The notes under the pieces: generated by a model
Told to the model about the DNA's origin: nothing
Databases searched by the model: none
Seen by the model: the letters and a program-made list of their open reading frames with translations, nothing else
NCBI RefSeq assembly: GCF_050717635.1
Contig: NZ_JBOITO010000003.1
Location: forward strand, 189,500-253,499
Direction: 5' to 3'
DNA from: Clostridium_AD sp050717635
Lineage (GTDB): Bacteria; Bacillota; Clostridia; Clostridiales; Clostridiaceae
DNA: 64,000 bases
Shown here: piece after piece, positions 15,258 through 23,838 of the stretch
Numbering within the stretch: the stretch's first letter is position 1
How the letters are laid out: the number at the start of each line of letters is the position of its first letter
Position numbers and translations under genes: made by a program

Positions 15258-15354
15258 AATTATAAGGGTGGAGTTTAACTACCTATATATTATTGATACT
15301 AAATAAGCTACTTATAAATAATTACAAAATATTATTATAGAAGGAGAATGAAAT

Positions 15355-15822
15355 ATGGCAATAAGAAATATTACTAATTACAAAAAAGATGTTATATTAA
15401 GGAAAAAATCAAAATACGTTGAAAAGATCGATAAAAAAATATTGCAATTAATAGGTGATATGGTTGAAACGATGTATAAAGAAAATGGCATTGGGCTTGC
15501 TGCACCACAGGTAGGAATATTAAAAAGAATAATTGTTGTTGACATAGGAGATGGACCTATAAAACTTATAAATCCTGAAATAGTAGAAATAGAAGGTGAA
15601 CAACAAGATACAGAAGGATGTTTAAGCATTCCGGGAGTAAAAGGGGTTGTTGATCGCCCATATAAAGTAAAGGTTAAAGCTATGAATGAAAATAGTGAAA
15701 ATGTAGAAATTGAAGCTTCAGGACTTTTAGCTAGGGCTTTTTGTCATGAAATTGATCATCTTAATGGTATTTTATTCATTGATAAGGTTGTATTAGATTC
15801 AACTTCTAACACAAGCATTTAG
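15355..15822 (+). CDS. def: Peptide deformylase
   Basis: 155 residues with all three deformylase motifs: GIGLAAPQ near 46, EGCLS near 91 (Cys metal ligand) and HEIDHLNG near 132 (two His ligands and the catalytic Glu). It removes formyl groups from nascent proteins. The usual def-fmt-priA setting is absent and the gene sits in a redox cluster, so it is probably a second, specialised copy. It is preceded by AGAAGGAG. Confidence 0.92.
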   Translation: MAIRNITNYKKDVILRKKSKYVEKIDKKILQLIGDMVETMYKENGIGLAAPQVGILKRIIVVDIGDGPIKLINPEIVEIEGEQQDTEGCLSIPGVKGVVDRPYKVKVKAMNENSENVEIEASGLLARAFCHEIDHLNGILFIDKVVLDSTSNTSI

Positions 15823-15869
15823 GAATGTGATTTTTACAATAGAAAAAATAATACGAAGGAGATTAAATA

Positions 15870-16238
15870 ATGGCAAGACCTAAAAAATGGAGAAGAGTTT
15901 GTACATTGCCTGAAATTGTTAAATTTGGTCCTATTGATTTAGTAGAAACAGTAAATGAATCAATAATTATGACAGTAGAGGAATATGAAACTATAAGGCT
16001 AATAGATTTAGAAGGTTTAAATCAAGAGCAAAGTGCAAGTGTAATGGGAGTTGCCCGTTCTACATTACAAAGAACATATGATGATGCTCGAAAAAAAATA
16101 GCAGATACTTTAGTAAATGGTAAAATATTAAAGATTGAAGGGGGTGATTATAAGCTATGCAGTGATTTTGATGACAGAGAAAGTTGTGAGAATTGTATTT
16201 GTCATAGACACAGGCATGGTAGAAACAACAAAGGGTAA
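15870..16238 (+). CDS. Second DUF134 family DNA-binding protein
   Basis: 122 residues beginning MARPKKWRRVCTLPEIVKFGP, with a helix-turn-helix (EYETIRLIDLEGLNQEQSA, VARSTLQRTYDDARKKIA) like the copy at 14735. It ends in a short Cys/His tail (CENCICHRHRHGR) that could bind metal. It is co-transcribed with the deformylase and, 36 bases later, the MBL-fold gene. It likely senses metal or redox state for this cluster. Confidence 0.83.
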   Translation: MARPKKWRRVCTLPEIVKFGPIDLVETVNESIIMTVEEYETIRLIDLEGLNQEQSASVMGVARSTLQRTYDDARKKIADTLVNGKILKIEGGDYKLCSDFDDRESCENCICHRHRHGRNNKG

Positions 16239-16274
16239 GTCATCTTTGAAATAATATAAAAGTAGGTGCACAAA

Positions 16275-17123
16275 ATGAACACAAAAATAACAACTCTAAT
16301 TGAAGATAATCCAAGTGATGACGCAAGATTATACAATGAACATGGATTATCTCTTTATATAGAAATTGATGAGATAAAAATTTTATTTGATACTGGTAAG
16401 AGTGGGGATTTTATTAAAAATGCTGAAACATTAAATATGGATTTAAATACATTAGATTACGTTATGATAAGTCATGGACACTATGACCATAGTGGAGGAT
16501 TTAGAAAGCTTGTTGATAAAACTTCAAATTTATATAAATTAATTGTAGGAGAAGGTTTTTTTAATAAAAAGTATGGAGCAATAGAAGGAAATAATTACAA
16601 GTATCTTGGTAATTCTTTTGAAGAGGGATATATTCATAAAAATAATATTGCAATAAAATATATTAAACAAGATATATTTTATATTACTGAAAATGTAATG
16701 GTATTTACTAATTTTAAAAGGAATAATGATTTTGAATTGCCAAATAAAAGATTTCAAATTAAACAAGATGAAAAGTATCTTTTAGATGATTTTTCTGATG
16801 AAATAGTATTAGTATTAAAGGATAAGCGTGGTTTATTTGTTGTTGTAGGATGTTCACATGTAGGGATAGTTAATATTTTAGAGACCATTATAGAACGTAC
16901 AGGTCTCCCAATCTATGGTATAGTTGGTGGGACACATTTAGTAGAAGCAGATGAGCAAAGACTAAATAAAACAATTGATTTTTTAAAGGAAAAAGATATA
17001 AAAATCATAGGGGTATCCCATTGTACGGGAGAAAAAGCAGCTGAAGAAATAAAACGCCAATTCGGAGATGAATTTTTATACAATAATACAGGAAACATAA
17101 TAGTATCGCAGATGATGATTTAA
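16275..17123 (+). CDS. MBL-fold metallo-hydrolase (COG1237-like)
   Basis: 282 residues from the ATG at 16275, preceded by AGGTG; the upstream GTG lies inside that site. The metal motif SHGHYDHSGG is near residue 77, with later ligand segments VVGCSHVGIVN and GGTHLVEAD. It resembles the family loosely named 7,8-dihydropterin-6-methyl-4-(beta-D-ribofuranosyl)aminobenzene 5'-phosphate synthase, often found near NifX/MinD and DUF134 genes. The actual substrate is unknown. Confidence 0.82.
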   Translation: MNTKITTLIEDNPSDDARLYNEHGLSLYIEIDEIKILFDTGKSGDFIKNAETLNMDLNTLDYVMISHGHYDHSGGFRKLVDKTSNLYKLIVGEGFFNKKYGAIEGNNYKYLGNSFEEGYIHKNNIAIKYIKQDIFYITENVMVFTNFKRNNDFELPNKRFQIKQDEKYLLDDFSDEIVLVLKDKRGLFVVVGCSHVGIVNILETIIERTGLPIYGIVGGTHLVEADEQRLNKTIDFLKEKDIKIIGVSHCTGEKAAEEIKRQFGDEFLYNNTGNIIVSQMMI

Positions 17124-17174
17124 TCTAAATGATTGTATGTTTAGCTTATATTATAGAAATTGGAGTTGAAAAAA

Positions 17175-18563
17175 TTGAATGGTGATATTATATTACTTAA
17201 AGAAACGGAATTAAATTTAGTAATTGAAAATTCTTATGATGGTATTTTTGTTACAGATGGAAAAGCCAATATATTAAAAATTAATAAGGCATATGAAAAA
17301 ATAACGGGATTAAAACGAGAAGACATGATAGGAAAAAACATGAGGGAATTTGTAAAAAAACAAGAGATTTCTCAATCGGCTACTTTACTTGTTTTAAAAA
17401 GCAAAAAAACAGAAACTATTGTGCAGGGGTTTCCAAGTGGAATGAAGGTAATGTCATCATCAAGTCCTATATTTAACAAAGATGGAAAGATTATAATGGT
17501 TGTAACAAACGTTAGGGATGTTACACAACTTTATGAATTTAAAGAAGAACTAGAGAAAAACAAAATTCTTGCTGAGAAATACTATACGGAGATTGCAGAA
17601 CTTAGGGCTCAATCTTTAGGTTTATCGGATATGATTGTAGCAGATGAGGATATGCTTAACACAATACAAATTGCAAAACGTGTTGCAGAAGTGAATACAA
17701 CTGTACTTATATTAGGTGAAACTGGGGTTGGAAAAGAAGAAATCGCAAAGTATATTCATAAAAACAGTTCTAGGGCCAAAAAACAATTTATAAAAATTAA
17801 TTGTGGGGCCATTCCGCTTAACCTAATAGAATCAGAATTATTTGGTTATGAACGAGGAGCTTTTACTGGTGCAAATAAAGAGGGGAAAATAGGACTCTTT
17901 GAATTGGCATCAGGCGGGACAATTTTTTTAGACGAAGTGGGTGAACTTCCCTTAGATATTCAAGTTAAACTCTTGGGAGTCCTCCAAGAAAGAGAAATTG
18001 AAAGAATAGGTGGTATAAAGCCTATAAAAATTGATGTTAGAGTAATTGCTGTTACAAATAGAGATTTAGAAAAAATGGTAAGAAATAAACAATTTAGAGA
18101 AGATTTATACTATAGATTAAATGTGGTGCCCTTAACGATTCCACCATTAAGGTATAGGAAACAAGATATATTAGCATTGATTACTTATTTTTTAAAAGAA
18201 TTAAACAAAAGATTTAATTGCAATAAAATCTTTAGTGAAGAAGCAATTTGTAAAATGTATGAATACAATTGGCCCGGGAATGTTAGGCAACTTAAGAATA
18301 TTATAGAACGAGTAATAATAATGAGTCAAACTGATAAAATAACAACTGATGATTTGCCAGAAGATATAGCAAATATTTCTGATCAAAGTTGTGTTAATAA
18401 TTATGAAACGAAAACTTTAAAGGAAGTTTTAGAGCAGGTAGAAGAACAAAAGCTAAATGAAGCTTTTTCAAAATATAAAAATGTTAGAGGGGCGGCCAAG
18501 TCTCTAGGCATTGACGCTTCTACCTTTGTACGGAAACGGCAAAAATATACAAAACCTTCTTAA
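17175..18563 (+). CDS. PAS-domain sigma-54-dependent transcriptional activator
   Basis: About 462 residues. The likely start is TTG at 17175, 9 bases after GGAG; in-frame TTG codons at 17160 and 17166 overlap that site. An N-terminal PAS domain (residues about 10-120; NSYDGIFVTDG) precedes a short linker helix and an AAA+ domain with Walker A GETGVGKEE, the sigma-54 contact loop ERGAFTGA and Walker B GGTIFLDEVGELP. A C-terminal helix-turn-helix reads VRGAAKSLGIDASTFVRKRQ. It senses a small molecule or redox state and drives sigma-54 promoters. The one such promoter I find is at 32602, ahead of abfD. Confidence 0.92.
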   Translation: MNGDIILLKETELNLVIENSYDGIFVTDGKANILKINKAYEKITGLKREDMIGKNMREFVKKQEISQSATLLVLKSKKTETIVQGFPSGMKVMSSSSPIFNKDGKIIMVVTNVRDVTQLYEFKEELEKNKILAEKYYTEIAELRAQSLGLSDMIVADEDMLNTIQIAKRVAEVNTTVLILGETGVGKEEIAKYIHKNSSRAKKQFIKINCGAIPLNLIESELFGYERGAFTGANKEGKIGLFELASGGTIFLDEVGELPLDIQVKLLGVLQEREIERIGGIKPIKIDVRVIAVTNRDLEKMVRNKQFREDLYYRLNVVPLTIPPLRYRKQDILALITYFLKELNKRFNCNKIFSEEAICKMYEYNWPGNVRQLKNIIERVIIMSQTDKITTDDLPEDIANISDQSCVNNYETKTLKEVLEQVEEQKLNEAFSKYKNVRGAAKSLGIDASTFVRKRQKYTKPS

Positions 18564-18654
18564 AAATATAATGATGCAATATGGTGTAAAACTGCATTAT
18601 TACCTTTTTAGTATTACTTGTGTGTTTTGTCAAGAATTTAACAATGAGTATATG

Positions 18655-18686
18655 AAGAGTAAGTTGCTAAAATGCAACTTACTCTT
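18655..18686 (+). terminator. Terminator of the sigma-54 activator gene
   Basis: Perfect 13-bp stem AAGAGTAAGTTGC / GCAACTTACTCTT with an eight-T tail. Confidence 0.9.
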
Positions 18687-18823
18687 TTTTTTAGATATAT
18701 TAATTTATGTAAACATAGTTATTTAGGTGGTTTGGGGCAATATTTTATACTCACTAATGTGAAAACGTAAAATATTTTTAAAAAAGTTTTACTTAAGCAA
18801 GACTATATTAGTACAAATGTGGT

Positions 18824-18848
18824 AAGATAAGTTAACGAAACTTATCTT
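18824..18848. repeat. 10-bp inverted repeat upstream of the Rex-like site
   Basis: AAGATAAGTT (18824-18833) is inverted at 18839-18848 with a 5-base gap. Immediately adjacent to the Rex-like operator; an additional operator is possible. The remainder of 18687-18823 shows no gene. Confidence 0.5.
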
Positions 18849-18850
18849 AA

Positions 18851-18868
18851 TTGTTAAATAGTTAACAA
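18851..18868. promoter_or_regulatory. Rex operator (perfect TTGTTAA-N4-TTAACAA)
   Basis: TTGTTAAATAGTTAACAA matches the clostridial Rex consensus exactly and lies 80 bases before the carrier gene. Rex represses when NAD+ is high and releases when NADH accumulates. Confidence 0.82.
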
Positions 18869-18948
18869 TCGTAAATTGCATAAGCATGTAATTTGTGTAT
18901 TTATAGATCAATCAACATTTAGACTATTTAGACTAAGGAGGAATAAAA

Positions 18949-20214
18949 ATGAAATTTGATTTAATCGCTTTTTTAACAAATCCGTTTGTGCCATTGTTTT
19001 TAGCAACAGTTACTGGTCTACTTATAGGTAGGATTAGAATTGGAAAATTTAATTTGGGACAATCAGGAGGTTTATTTACTGGAATATTGTTGGGGTGGTT
19101 GCTTTATTCCAAATACTGTGTCCCATTTATGTTAGATCCTAGTGACCATACAAAAGGTTTAATTGAAGGGGCTCCCAAATATGCGGCTAATTACCTAGCT
19201 AATGGAGTGATTAGTAAAGAACTATTTACATTTACACTAATTCTATTTATTGCAGCAGTTGGACTACTAGCAGCAAAAGATTTAGGAAAAATTATTAGGA
19301 AATACGGAGCTAAATTTATAGTGCTTGGTGCAGTTATAACTGGCACCGCAGCAATACTTACTTATCTTGCAACGCTTATATTTACCGGGCAGAACAATTT
19401 TGCTGTTGCTGGGGTTTATACAGGAGCACTAACTAGCTCACCAGCTCTTGCAGCAGCTTTAGAATCCACTGCTAAATATGGTATAGAGGCACAAGCCCAA
19501 GTTGGACTTGGACATGCTATTGGATACGCACCGGGAGTTTTAGTAGTGATTCTTGCTATGAATTTTTTCCCGGTTATATTTAAAATGGATTTGGAAAAAG
19601 AAAAATTAAGATATAGGGCAGAAATGGGAACCTTTGAGAACAAGGAAGTAAAAGAAAAACACATCAAAGAAGTGGGTTTTGATATAGTATCATTTCTTGT
19701 AGTGTGTTTGGTTGGGTACTTTGTTGGTTTAATAAATATTTATCTACCACTTATAAAATGGTTTAGTTTAGGATCAACTGGAGGAGTACTTATAATATCA
19801 TTATTGCTTGGTCATATTGGTAAAATAGGACCACTCACCTTTAGAATGAATACTGCTGTACTTTCTGCAATAAGAGATTTAACACTCTCACTGTTTCTAG
19901 CTATAGTAGGATTACAATATGGCTATGAAACCATAGCTGCGCTTGGTGGAAGTGGTGCTGCACTTGCAGTAATTTCTTTTGGAGCCGGTCTAGGTGCATT
20001 ATTAGCTGGATTCCTTGTAGCAAGATATATATTTAAAATGAACTGGATTATCATTGCAGGCGCTATATGTGGAGGTATGACAAGCACCCCAGGTCTTGGA
20101 GCTGCAATTGACGCTACAAAGACTGATGAAGTTGCTGCTGGTTATGGAGCAACCTATCCCTTTGGGCTCTTATGTACTGTTATATTTGTAATCATACTTC
20201 ATATGATTACCTAA
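18949..20214 (+). CDS. AspT/YidE-family membrane carrier (possible dicarboxylate exporter)
   Basis: 421 residues with about ten membrane helices and two related halves. The first half carries GALTSSPALAAALESTAKYG and the second GGMTSTPGLGAAIDATKTDE. These are the paired signature of the aspartate:alanine exchanger family (AAEx), which includes the succinate exporter SucE. The TrkA-C domains seen between the halves in many members are missing. Because it sits beside the fumarate/succinate genes under a shared Rex-type operator, a C4-dicarboxylate role is likely; amino acid exchange is the alternative. Confidence 0.8.
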   Translation: MKFDLIAFLTNPFVPLFLATVTGLLIGRIRIGKFNLGQSGGLFTGILLGWLLYSKYCVPFMLDPSDHTKGLIEGAPKYAANYLANGVISKELFTFTLILFIAAVGLLAAKDLGKIIRKYGAKFIVLGAVITGTAAILTYLATLIFTGQNNFAVAGVYTGALTSSPALAAALESTAKYGIEAQAQVGLGHAIGYAPGVLVVILAMNFFPVIFKMDLEKEKLRYRAEMGTFENKEVKEKHIKEVGFDIVSFLVVCLVGYFVGLINIYLPLIKWFSLGSTGGVLIISLLLGHIGKIGPLTFRMNTAVLSAIRDLTLSLFLAIVGLQYGYETIAALGGSGAALAVISFGAGLGALLAGFLVARYIFKMNWIIIAGAICGGMTSTPGLGAAIDATKTDEVAAGYGATYPFGLLCTVIFVIILHMIT

Positions 20215-20269
20215 AGACATGTTATATTTTTAGAAAATTCGTAAAATTGCATATAATTAAAAAATAAAA

Positions 20270-20287
20270 ATGTTAAAATATTAACAA
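20270..20287. promoter_or_regulatory. Rex-like operator (17 of 18 consensus)
   Basis: ATGTTAAAATATTAACAA, one mismatch to TTGTTAA-N4-TTAACAA. It lies between the carrier gene and its terminator; its core is identical to the site at 20514. Confidence 0.6.
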
Positions 20288-20335
20288 AATTTATAAGGGC
20301 GTAATACTGTAACAGCCTAATTCTATGACATATTC

Positions 20336-20370
20336 CCCTTAAATATAATTTTTGAGATTATATTTAAGGG
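20336..20370 (+). terminator. Terminator of the carrier gene
   Basis: 14-bp perfect stem CCCTTAAATATAAT / ATTATATTTAAGGG, followed by T-rich sequence. It separates the carrier from the hdr operon. Confidence 0.88.
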
Positions 20371-20513
20371 AAATATCATTTTTATTTTATAACAATATGT
20401 GTTATAATTTTATCAATAACCGTGGTTAGTTTTACCAACAAGTTAAATAAATATCCACTGGTTTTTTAATACATAAATACTAAAAAGAATAAAGAGATAT
20501 TTTTTACAAATAA

Positions 20514-20531
20514 GTGTTAAAATATTAACAA
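20514..20531. promoter_or_regulatory. Rex-like operator ahead of the hdr-frd operon
   Basis: GTGTTAAAATATTAACAA, one mismatch to the Rex consensus, 56 bases before hdrB. Together with 18851 and 20270 it suggests NADH-responsive control. A possible -35 (TTTACA, about 20503) overlaps it on the left. The 20371-20513 stretch shows no gene. Confidence 0.7.
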
Positions 20532-20537
20532 ATCGAA

Positions 20538-20578
20538 GGGAGGTGTAAATCTAGACTTGTTTTTCAAAAAGTCTAGAT
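20538..20578 (+). promoter_or_regulatory. Shine-Dalgarno followed by a 10-bp hairpin before hdrB
   Basis: A strong GGGAGGTG (20538-20545) lies 41 bases from the only possible ATG (20587); an in-frame TGA at 20578-20580 excludes earlier starts. The hairpin ATCTAGACTT (20549-20558) / AAGTCTAGAT (20569-20578) between them, if folded, brings the site to about 11 bases from the ATG. Confidence 0.6.
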
Positions 20579-20586
20579 GAATAAAG

Positions 20587-21375
20587 ATGAAATATAGTTA
20601 TTATCCAGGTTGTACGTTAAAGACGAAAGCTCAGGAATTAGAAAAGTATGCACTAGATTCTGCAAAGGTCTTGGGTTTTGAACTGGTGGAGCAAAAGGAA
20701 TGGCAATGTTGTGGTGCTGTATACCCATTAGCCACTGATGAGATAGCCACTAAATTATCGGCTGTAAGAAGCCTAGCTAGCGCAAGGGACAAAAATGAAA
20801 AACTAGTAACTTTATGTGCTGCATGCCATCATGTAATAAAAAGAGTTAATGACGATATGGAAAATAAAGATGACATAAGAACAAAGGTTAACAACTATTT
20901 GGAGTTAGAAAAAGATTACTCAGGAGAGACTCAGGTTCTTCACTATCTTGAAGTACTTAGAGACGAAATAGGATTTGATAATCTAGCTAAAAAAGTAACA
21001 AATCCTCTTACAGGCAGGAAAATTGGAGCTTATTATGGGTGTCTACTTCTTCGTCCTAGCGGAACAATGAATTTTGATGATCCAGAGAATCCTTCGATTA
21101 TAGAAGATTTTATAAAAGCTATTGGAGCTACTCCTATAAAGTATCCATATCGAACTGAGTGTTGTGGAGGCTATCTTTGCCTAGATCAAAAGGATCTTGT
21201 AAATAAAATGACAAACAATATCGTTGAATCAGCGGTGCAACATGATGCAGAGGAAATTGTTACAGCGTGCCCACTTTGCAAATATAATCTAGAACGTAGC
21301 TCCGGCGGAGCAGAAGATAAACTATCTATTAGTTATTTTACCGAGCTTTTAGCTGAAGCTTTAGGTGTCAAATAA
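20587..21375 (+). CDS. hdrB: HdrB-like heterodisulfide reductase subunit B
   Basis: 262 residues with two complete cysteine-rich (CCG) domains. The first has YYPGCTLK, WQCCGAV and CAACHH near residues 9, 42 and 80. The second has YYGCLLL, TECCGGY and CPLCKYN near 149, 193 and 230. In methanogen HdrB these hold two noncubane [4Fe-4S] clusters that reduce a disulfide. All ligands appear intact, so a disulfide or an equivalent high-potential acceptor is expected. It is the first gene of the nine-gene hdr-flx-frd operon; soluble. Translation probably depends on the hairpin upstream. Confidence 0.9.
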   Translation: MKYSYYPGCTLKTKAQELEKYALDSAKVLGFELVEQKEWQCCGAVYPLATDEIATKLSAVRSLASARDKNEKLVTLCAACHHVIKRVNDDMENKDDIRTKVNNYLELEKDYSGETQVLHYLEVLRDEIGFDNLAKKVTNPLTGRKIGAYYGCLLLRPSGTMNFDDPENPSIIEDFIKAIGATPIKYPYRTECCGGYLCLDQKDLVNKMTNNIVESAVQHDAEEIVTACPLCKYNLERSSGGAEDKLSISYFTELLAEALGVK

Positions 21376-21393
21376 GTTAGGAGGTATAATGCA

Positions 21394-21804
21394 ATGAAAA
21401 GAGTTGAAATATTTTCTGGTAAGAAAACGAAAGAGATAGATCAAATTTCTGAAATAAGTGGACAAAGAATACGGGACTGTATCCAATGTGGGAAATGTTC
21501 AGCAGGTTGTCCTGCAAGTGAAGGTATGGATATATTACCTCATAAGGTTATAAGATTACTTCAGACAGGACAATTGGATAAGGTTATAGAGAGCAAAACC
21601 ATTTGGAGCTGTGCTTCTTGTTTCACTTGTGCTCAGAGGTGTCCTAGGGATATAGATATTGCAAAGGTTTTAGAGGCGGTTAGACTTACCATCATTAGAC
21701 GTACAGGTGAAAGTAGGCTAACGGCTGATGATATCTTTGGAAAAATAGATGATAAAATGCCTCAGCAAGCAATTGTGAGTGCATTTCGAAAGTATAATAA
21801 ATAA
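21394..21804 (+). CDS. hdrC: HdrC-like 2x[4Fe-4S] subunit
   Basis: 136 residues with two [4Fe-4S] motifs, CIQCGKCSAGCPAS near 29 and CASCFTCAQRCPR near 70, and no membrane segment. HdrC relays electrons between HdrA and HdrB. It starts 18 bases after hdrB with a GGAGG site. The length is short, as in bacterial hdrABC-flx clusters. Confidence 0.9.
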   Translation: MKRVEIFSGKKTKEIDQISEISGQRIRDCIQCGKCSAGCPASEGMDILPHKVIRLLQTGQLDKVIESKTIWSCASCFTCAQRCPRDIDIAKVLEAVRLTIIRRTGESRLTADDIFGKIDDKMPQQAIVSAFRKYNK

Positions 21805-21852
21805 TTTTTAAATAATGATAAAGATACTGTTATTTTTGAAGGAGGGATTGTG

Positions 21853-23838
21853 TTGCAGAGAATTGGAGTTTTTGTTTGTTGGTGTGGAAGCAATATAGCA
21901 GCTACTGTAGACATCGATAAAGTTATAGAAGCAGCTAAAAAAATACCTGGAGTTGTACATGCTAAAGACTATCAATATATGTGTTCAGAAGTAGGCCAAA
22001 ATTTAATTAAAGATGCAATAAAAGAACAAAATCTAGATAGAGTAGTAGTAGCGTCATGCTCTCCTAGAATGCATGAGGCAACATTTCGCAATGCAGCAAA
22101 TGAAGCGGGAATGAATCCGTATTTATTAGAAGTTGCTAATATTCGCGAGCATTGTTCATGGATACATAAGACCAAAGAGGAAGGAACTCCTAAGGCCATC
22201 GCTCTTGTTAGAGCTGCAGTAGCTAAAGTAGCATTAAATACTGGGCTGATATCTGGTGAAATAGGTGTTACACATAGAACCCTTGTTATTGGGGGAGGAA
22301 TTGCAGGAATACAAGCGGCTATTGACATTGCTAATGCAGGTTATGAAGTAGACATAGTTGAGAAGTCGCCAAGTATTGGTGGCAAAATGGCACAAATAGA
22401 TAAAACATTTCCTACGCTAGATTGCGCAGCTTGTATATTAACTCCTAAAATGGTGGAGGCCTCTTCTCATCCTAATATTACTCTATACACATACAGTGAA
22501 GTAGCGTCGGTTAGTGGGTATGTAGGTAACTTTGAAGCCATTATTAAACAAAAGGCACGAAGCGTTAACCTAGAAAAGTGTACTGGCTGTGGTATTTGTA
22601 CAGAAAAATGTCCTTCAAAAAAAGCTAAAAGCGAATTTAACGAAGGACTAACAAATAGAGCGGCTATATATTCACCTTTCGCACAAGCAGTGCCAAATGT
22701 ACCTGTTATAGACAGGGAAGAATGTATCAAGTTTAAAACTGGAAAATGTGGTATTTGTGAAAAAGTATGTCCATCCGGTGCTATTGAGTTTTCACAGGAG
22801 GACACTAGCATAACAAAAAAATATGGAACTATAGTAGTGGCTACAGGCTACGATATTATAAAATTAGATAAATTTGGAGAATATCAGTATGGAAACCATC
22901 CTGATGTAATAACATCTCTTGAGTTTGAAAGATTGACAAACGCAGCAGGCCCTACAGCAGGTAAGCTTTTATGTCCATCAGACCACAGAGTTCCTGAAAA
23001 AGTAGTGTTTATACAATGTGTGGGTTCAAGGGACAAGTCGCCTAGGGGTAAAACTTATTGTTCTAAAATTTGTTGTATGTATACAGCAAAACACGCTATG
23101 CTACTTAAGGATCATTATCCTGATATGGAAGCCTATGTTTTCTATATAGATGTTCGTACCGCAGGAAAAAACTTTGAAGAGTTTCAAAGAAGAGCGGTTG
23201 AAGAATATGGTGTTCACTATATAAAAGGGATGGTTGGTAAAGTTTTTCCAGATGGCGAAAAGCTTCAAGTTCATGGTGTAGATACAATGACTGGAGATAC
23301 CGTTGTAATTGATGCAGATATAGTAGTACTAGCAGCGGCTACTAAGGCACAAGATGATGCAAGTATAATTAAAAGAACATTAAGCATCAGTACGGATGCA
23401 AACAATTTCTTTACGGAAGCACATGCAAAGCTTCGTCCGGTGGAAACACATTCTGCTGGTATATACCTAGCTGGAGCCTGCCAAGGGCCAAAGGATATTC
23501 CGGAAACAGTTGGACAGGCAAGCGCAGCAGCCGCAAAAGTAATTGATGTGCTAAGTAAGACAAAACTAATTAGCAGTCCTTGTGTTTCAGAAGTTGATGA
23601 ATCGATTTGTAGTGGATGTCTTGCGTGCATAAATATATGTCCTTATGATGCAATTTCTTCAAAAACAATTGAGGTTAAAGAGAATGGGAAAACAATTACG
23701 AAAATAGTTGCAAGTGTAAATGAGGCACTTTGCCAAGGATGTGGTGGATGTACTGTGGCTTGTCGTCCTGGTGCAATTGACCTTAAAGGATTTACAAATA
23801 GACAGATTTTAGCGGAGGTGGATGCCTTATGTCAATAG
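21853..23838 (+). CDS. hdrA: HdrA-like electron-bifurcating flavoprotein
   Basis: About 661 residues. The start is probably TTG at 21853, 6 bases after GGAGGG, with GTG at 21850 as alternative. Order: an N-terminal Cys region (FVCWCGSN, YMCSEVGQ), the FAD fold VIGGGIAGIQAAIDIANAG near 146, the HdrA hallmark CAACILTPKMVE, internal clusters CTGCGICTEKCPS and CGICEKVCPSGA, and a C-terminal ferredoxin CSGCLACINICP / CQGCGGCTVACRPGA. HdrA FAD splits electron pairs between ferredoxin and HdrBC in methanogens. The full set of clusters here is compatible with bifurcation. It overlaps the next gene by 10 bases. Confidence 0.93.
   Translation: MQRIGVFVCWCGSNIAATVDIDKVIEAAKKIPGVVHAKDYQYMCSEVGQNLIKDAIKEQNLDRVVVASCSPRMHEATFRNAANEAGMNPYLLEVANIREHCSWIHKTKEEGTPKAIALVRAAVAKVALNTGLISGEIGVTHRTLVIGGGIAGIQAAIDIANAGYEVDIVEKSPSIGGKMAQIDKTFPTLDCAACILTPKMVEASSHPNITLYTYSEVASVSGYVGNFEAIIKQKARSVNLEKCTGCGICTEKCPSKKAKSEFNEGLTNRAAIYSPFAQAVPNVPVIDREECIKFKTGKCGICEKVCPSGAIEFSQEDTSITKKYGTIVVATGYDIIKLDKFGEYQYGNHPDVITSLEFERLTNAAGPTAGKLLCPSDHRVPEKVVFIQCVGSRDKSPRGKTYCSKICCMYTAKHAMLLKDHYPDMEAYVFYIDVRTAGKNFEEFQRRAVEEYGVHYIKGMVGKVFPDGEKLQVHGVDTMTGDTVVIDADIVVLAAATKAQDDASIIKRTLSISTDANNFFTEAHAKLRPVETHSAGIYLAGACQGPKDIPETVGQASAAAAKVIDVLSKTKLISSPCVSEVDESICSGCLACINICPYDAISSKTIEVKENGKTITKIVASVNEALCQGCGGCTVACRPGAIDLKGFTNRQILAEVDALCQ

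Noticed and set aside
18511..18726. Open frame after the sigma-54 activator
   Set aside because: It starts within the activator gene and runs through the terminator hairpin; no ribosome site or conserved feature.
18716..18745. GG...GC pattern considered as a sigma-54 promoter for the carrier gene
   Set aside because: The spacing between GG and GC is one base short and the TTGC element is missing; the Rex site nearby explains control better.
23271..23630. Reverse-strand frame of 119 codons inside hdrA
   Set aside because: It is the complement of conserved HdrA sequence and lacks any start signal or family motif.
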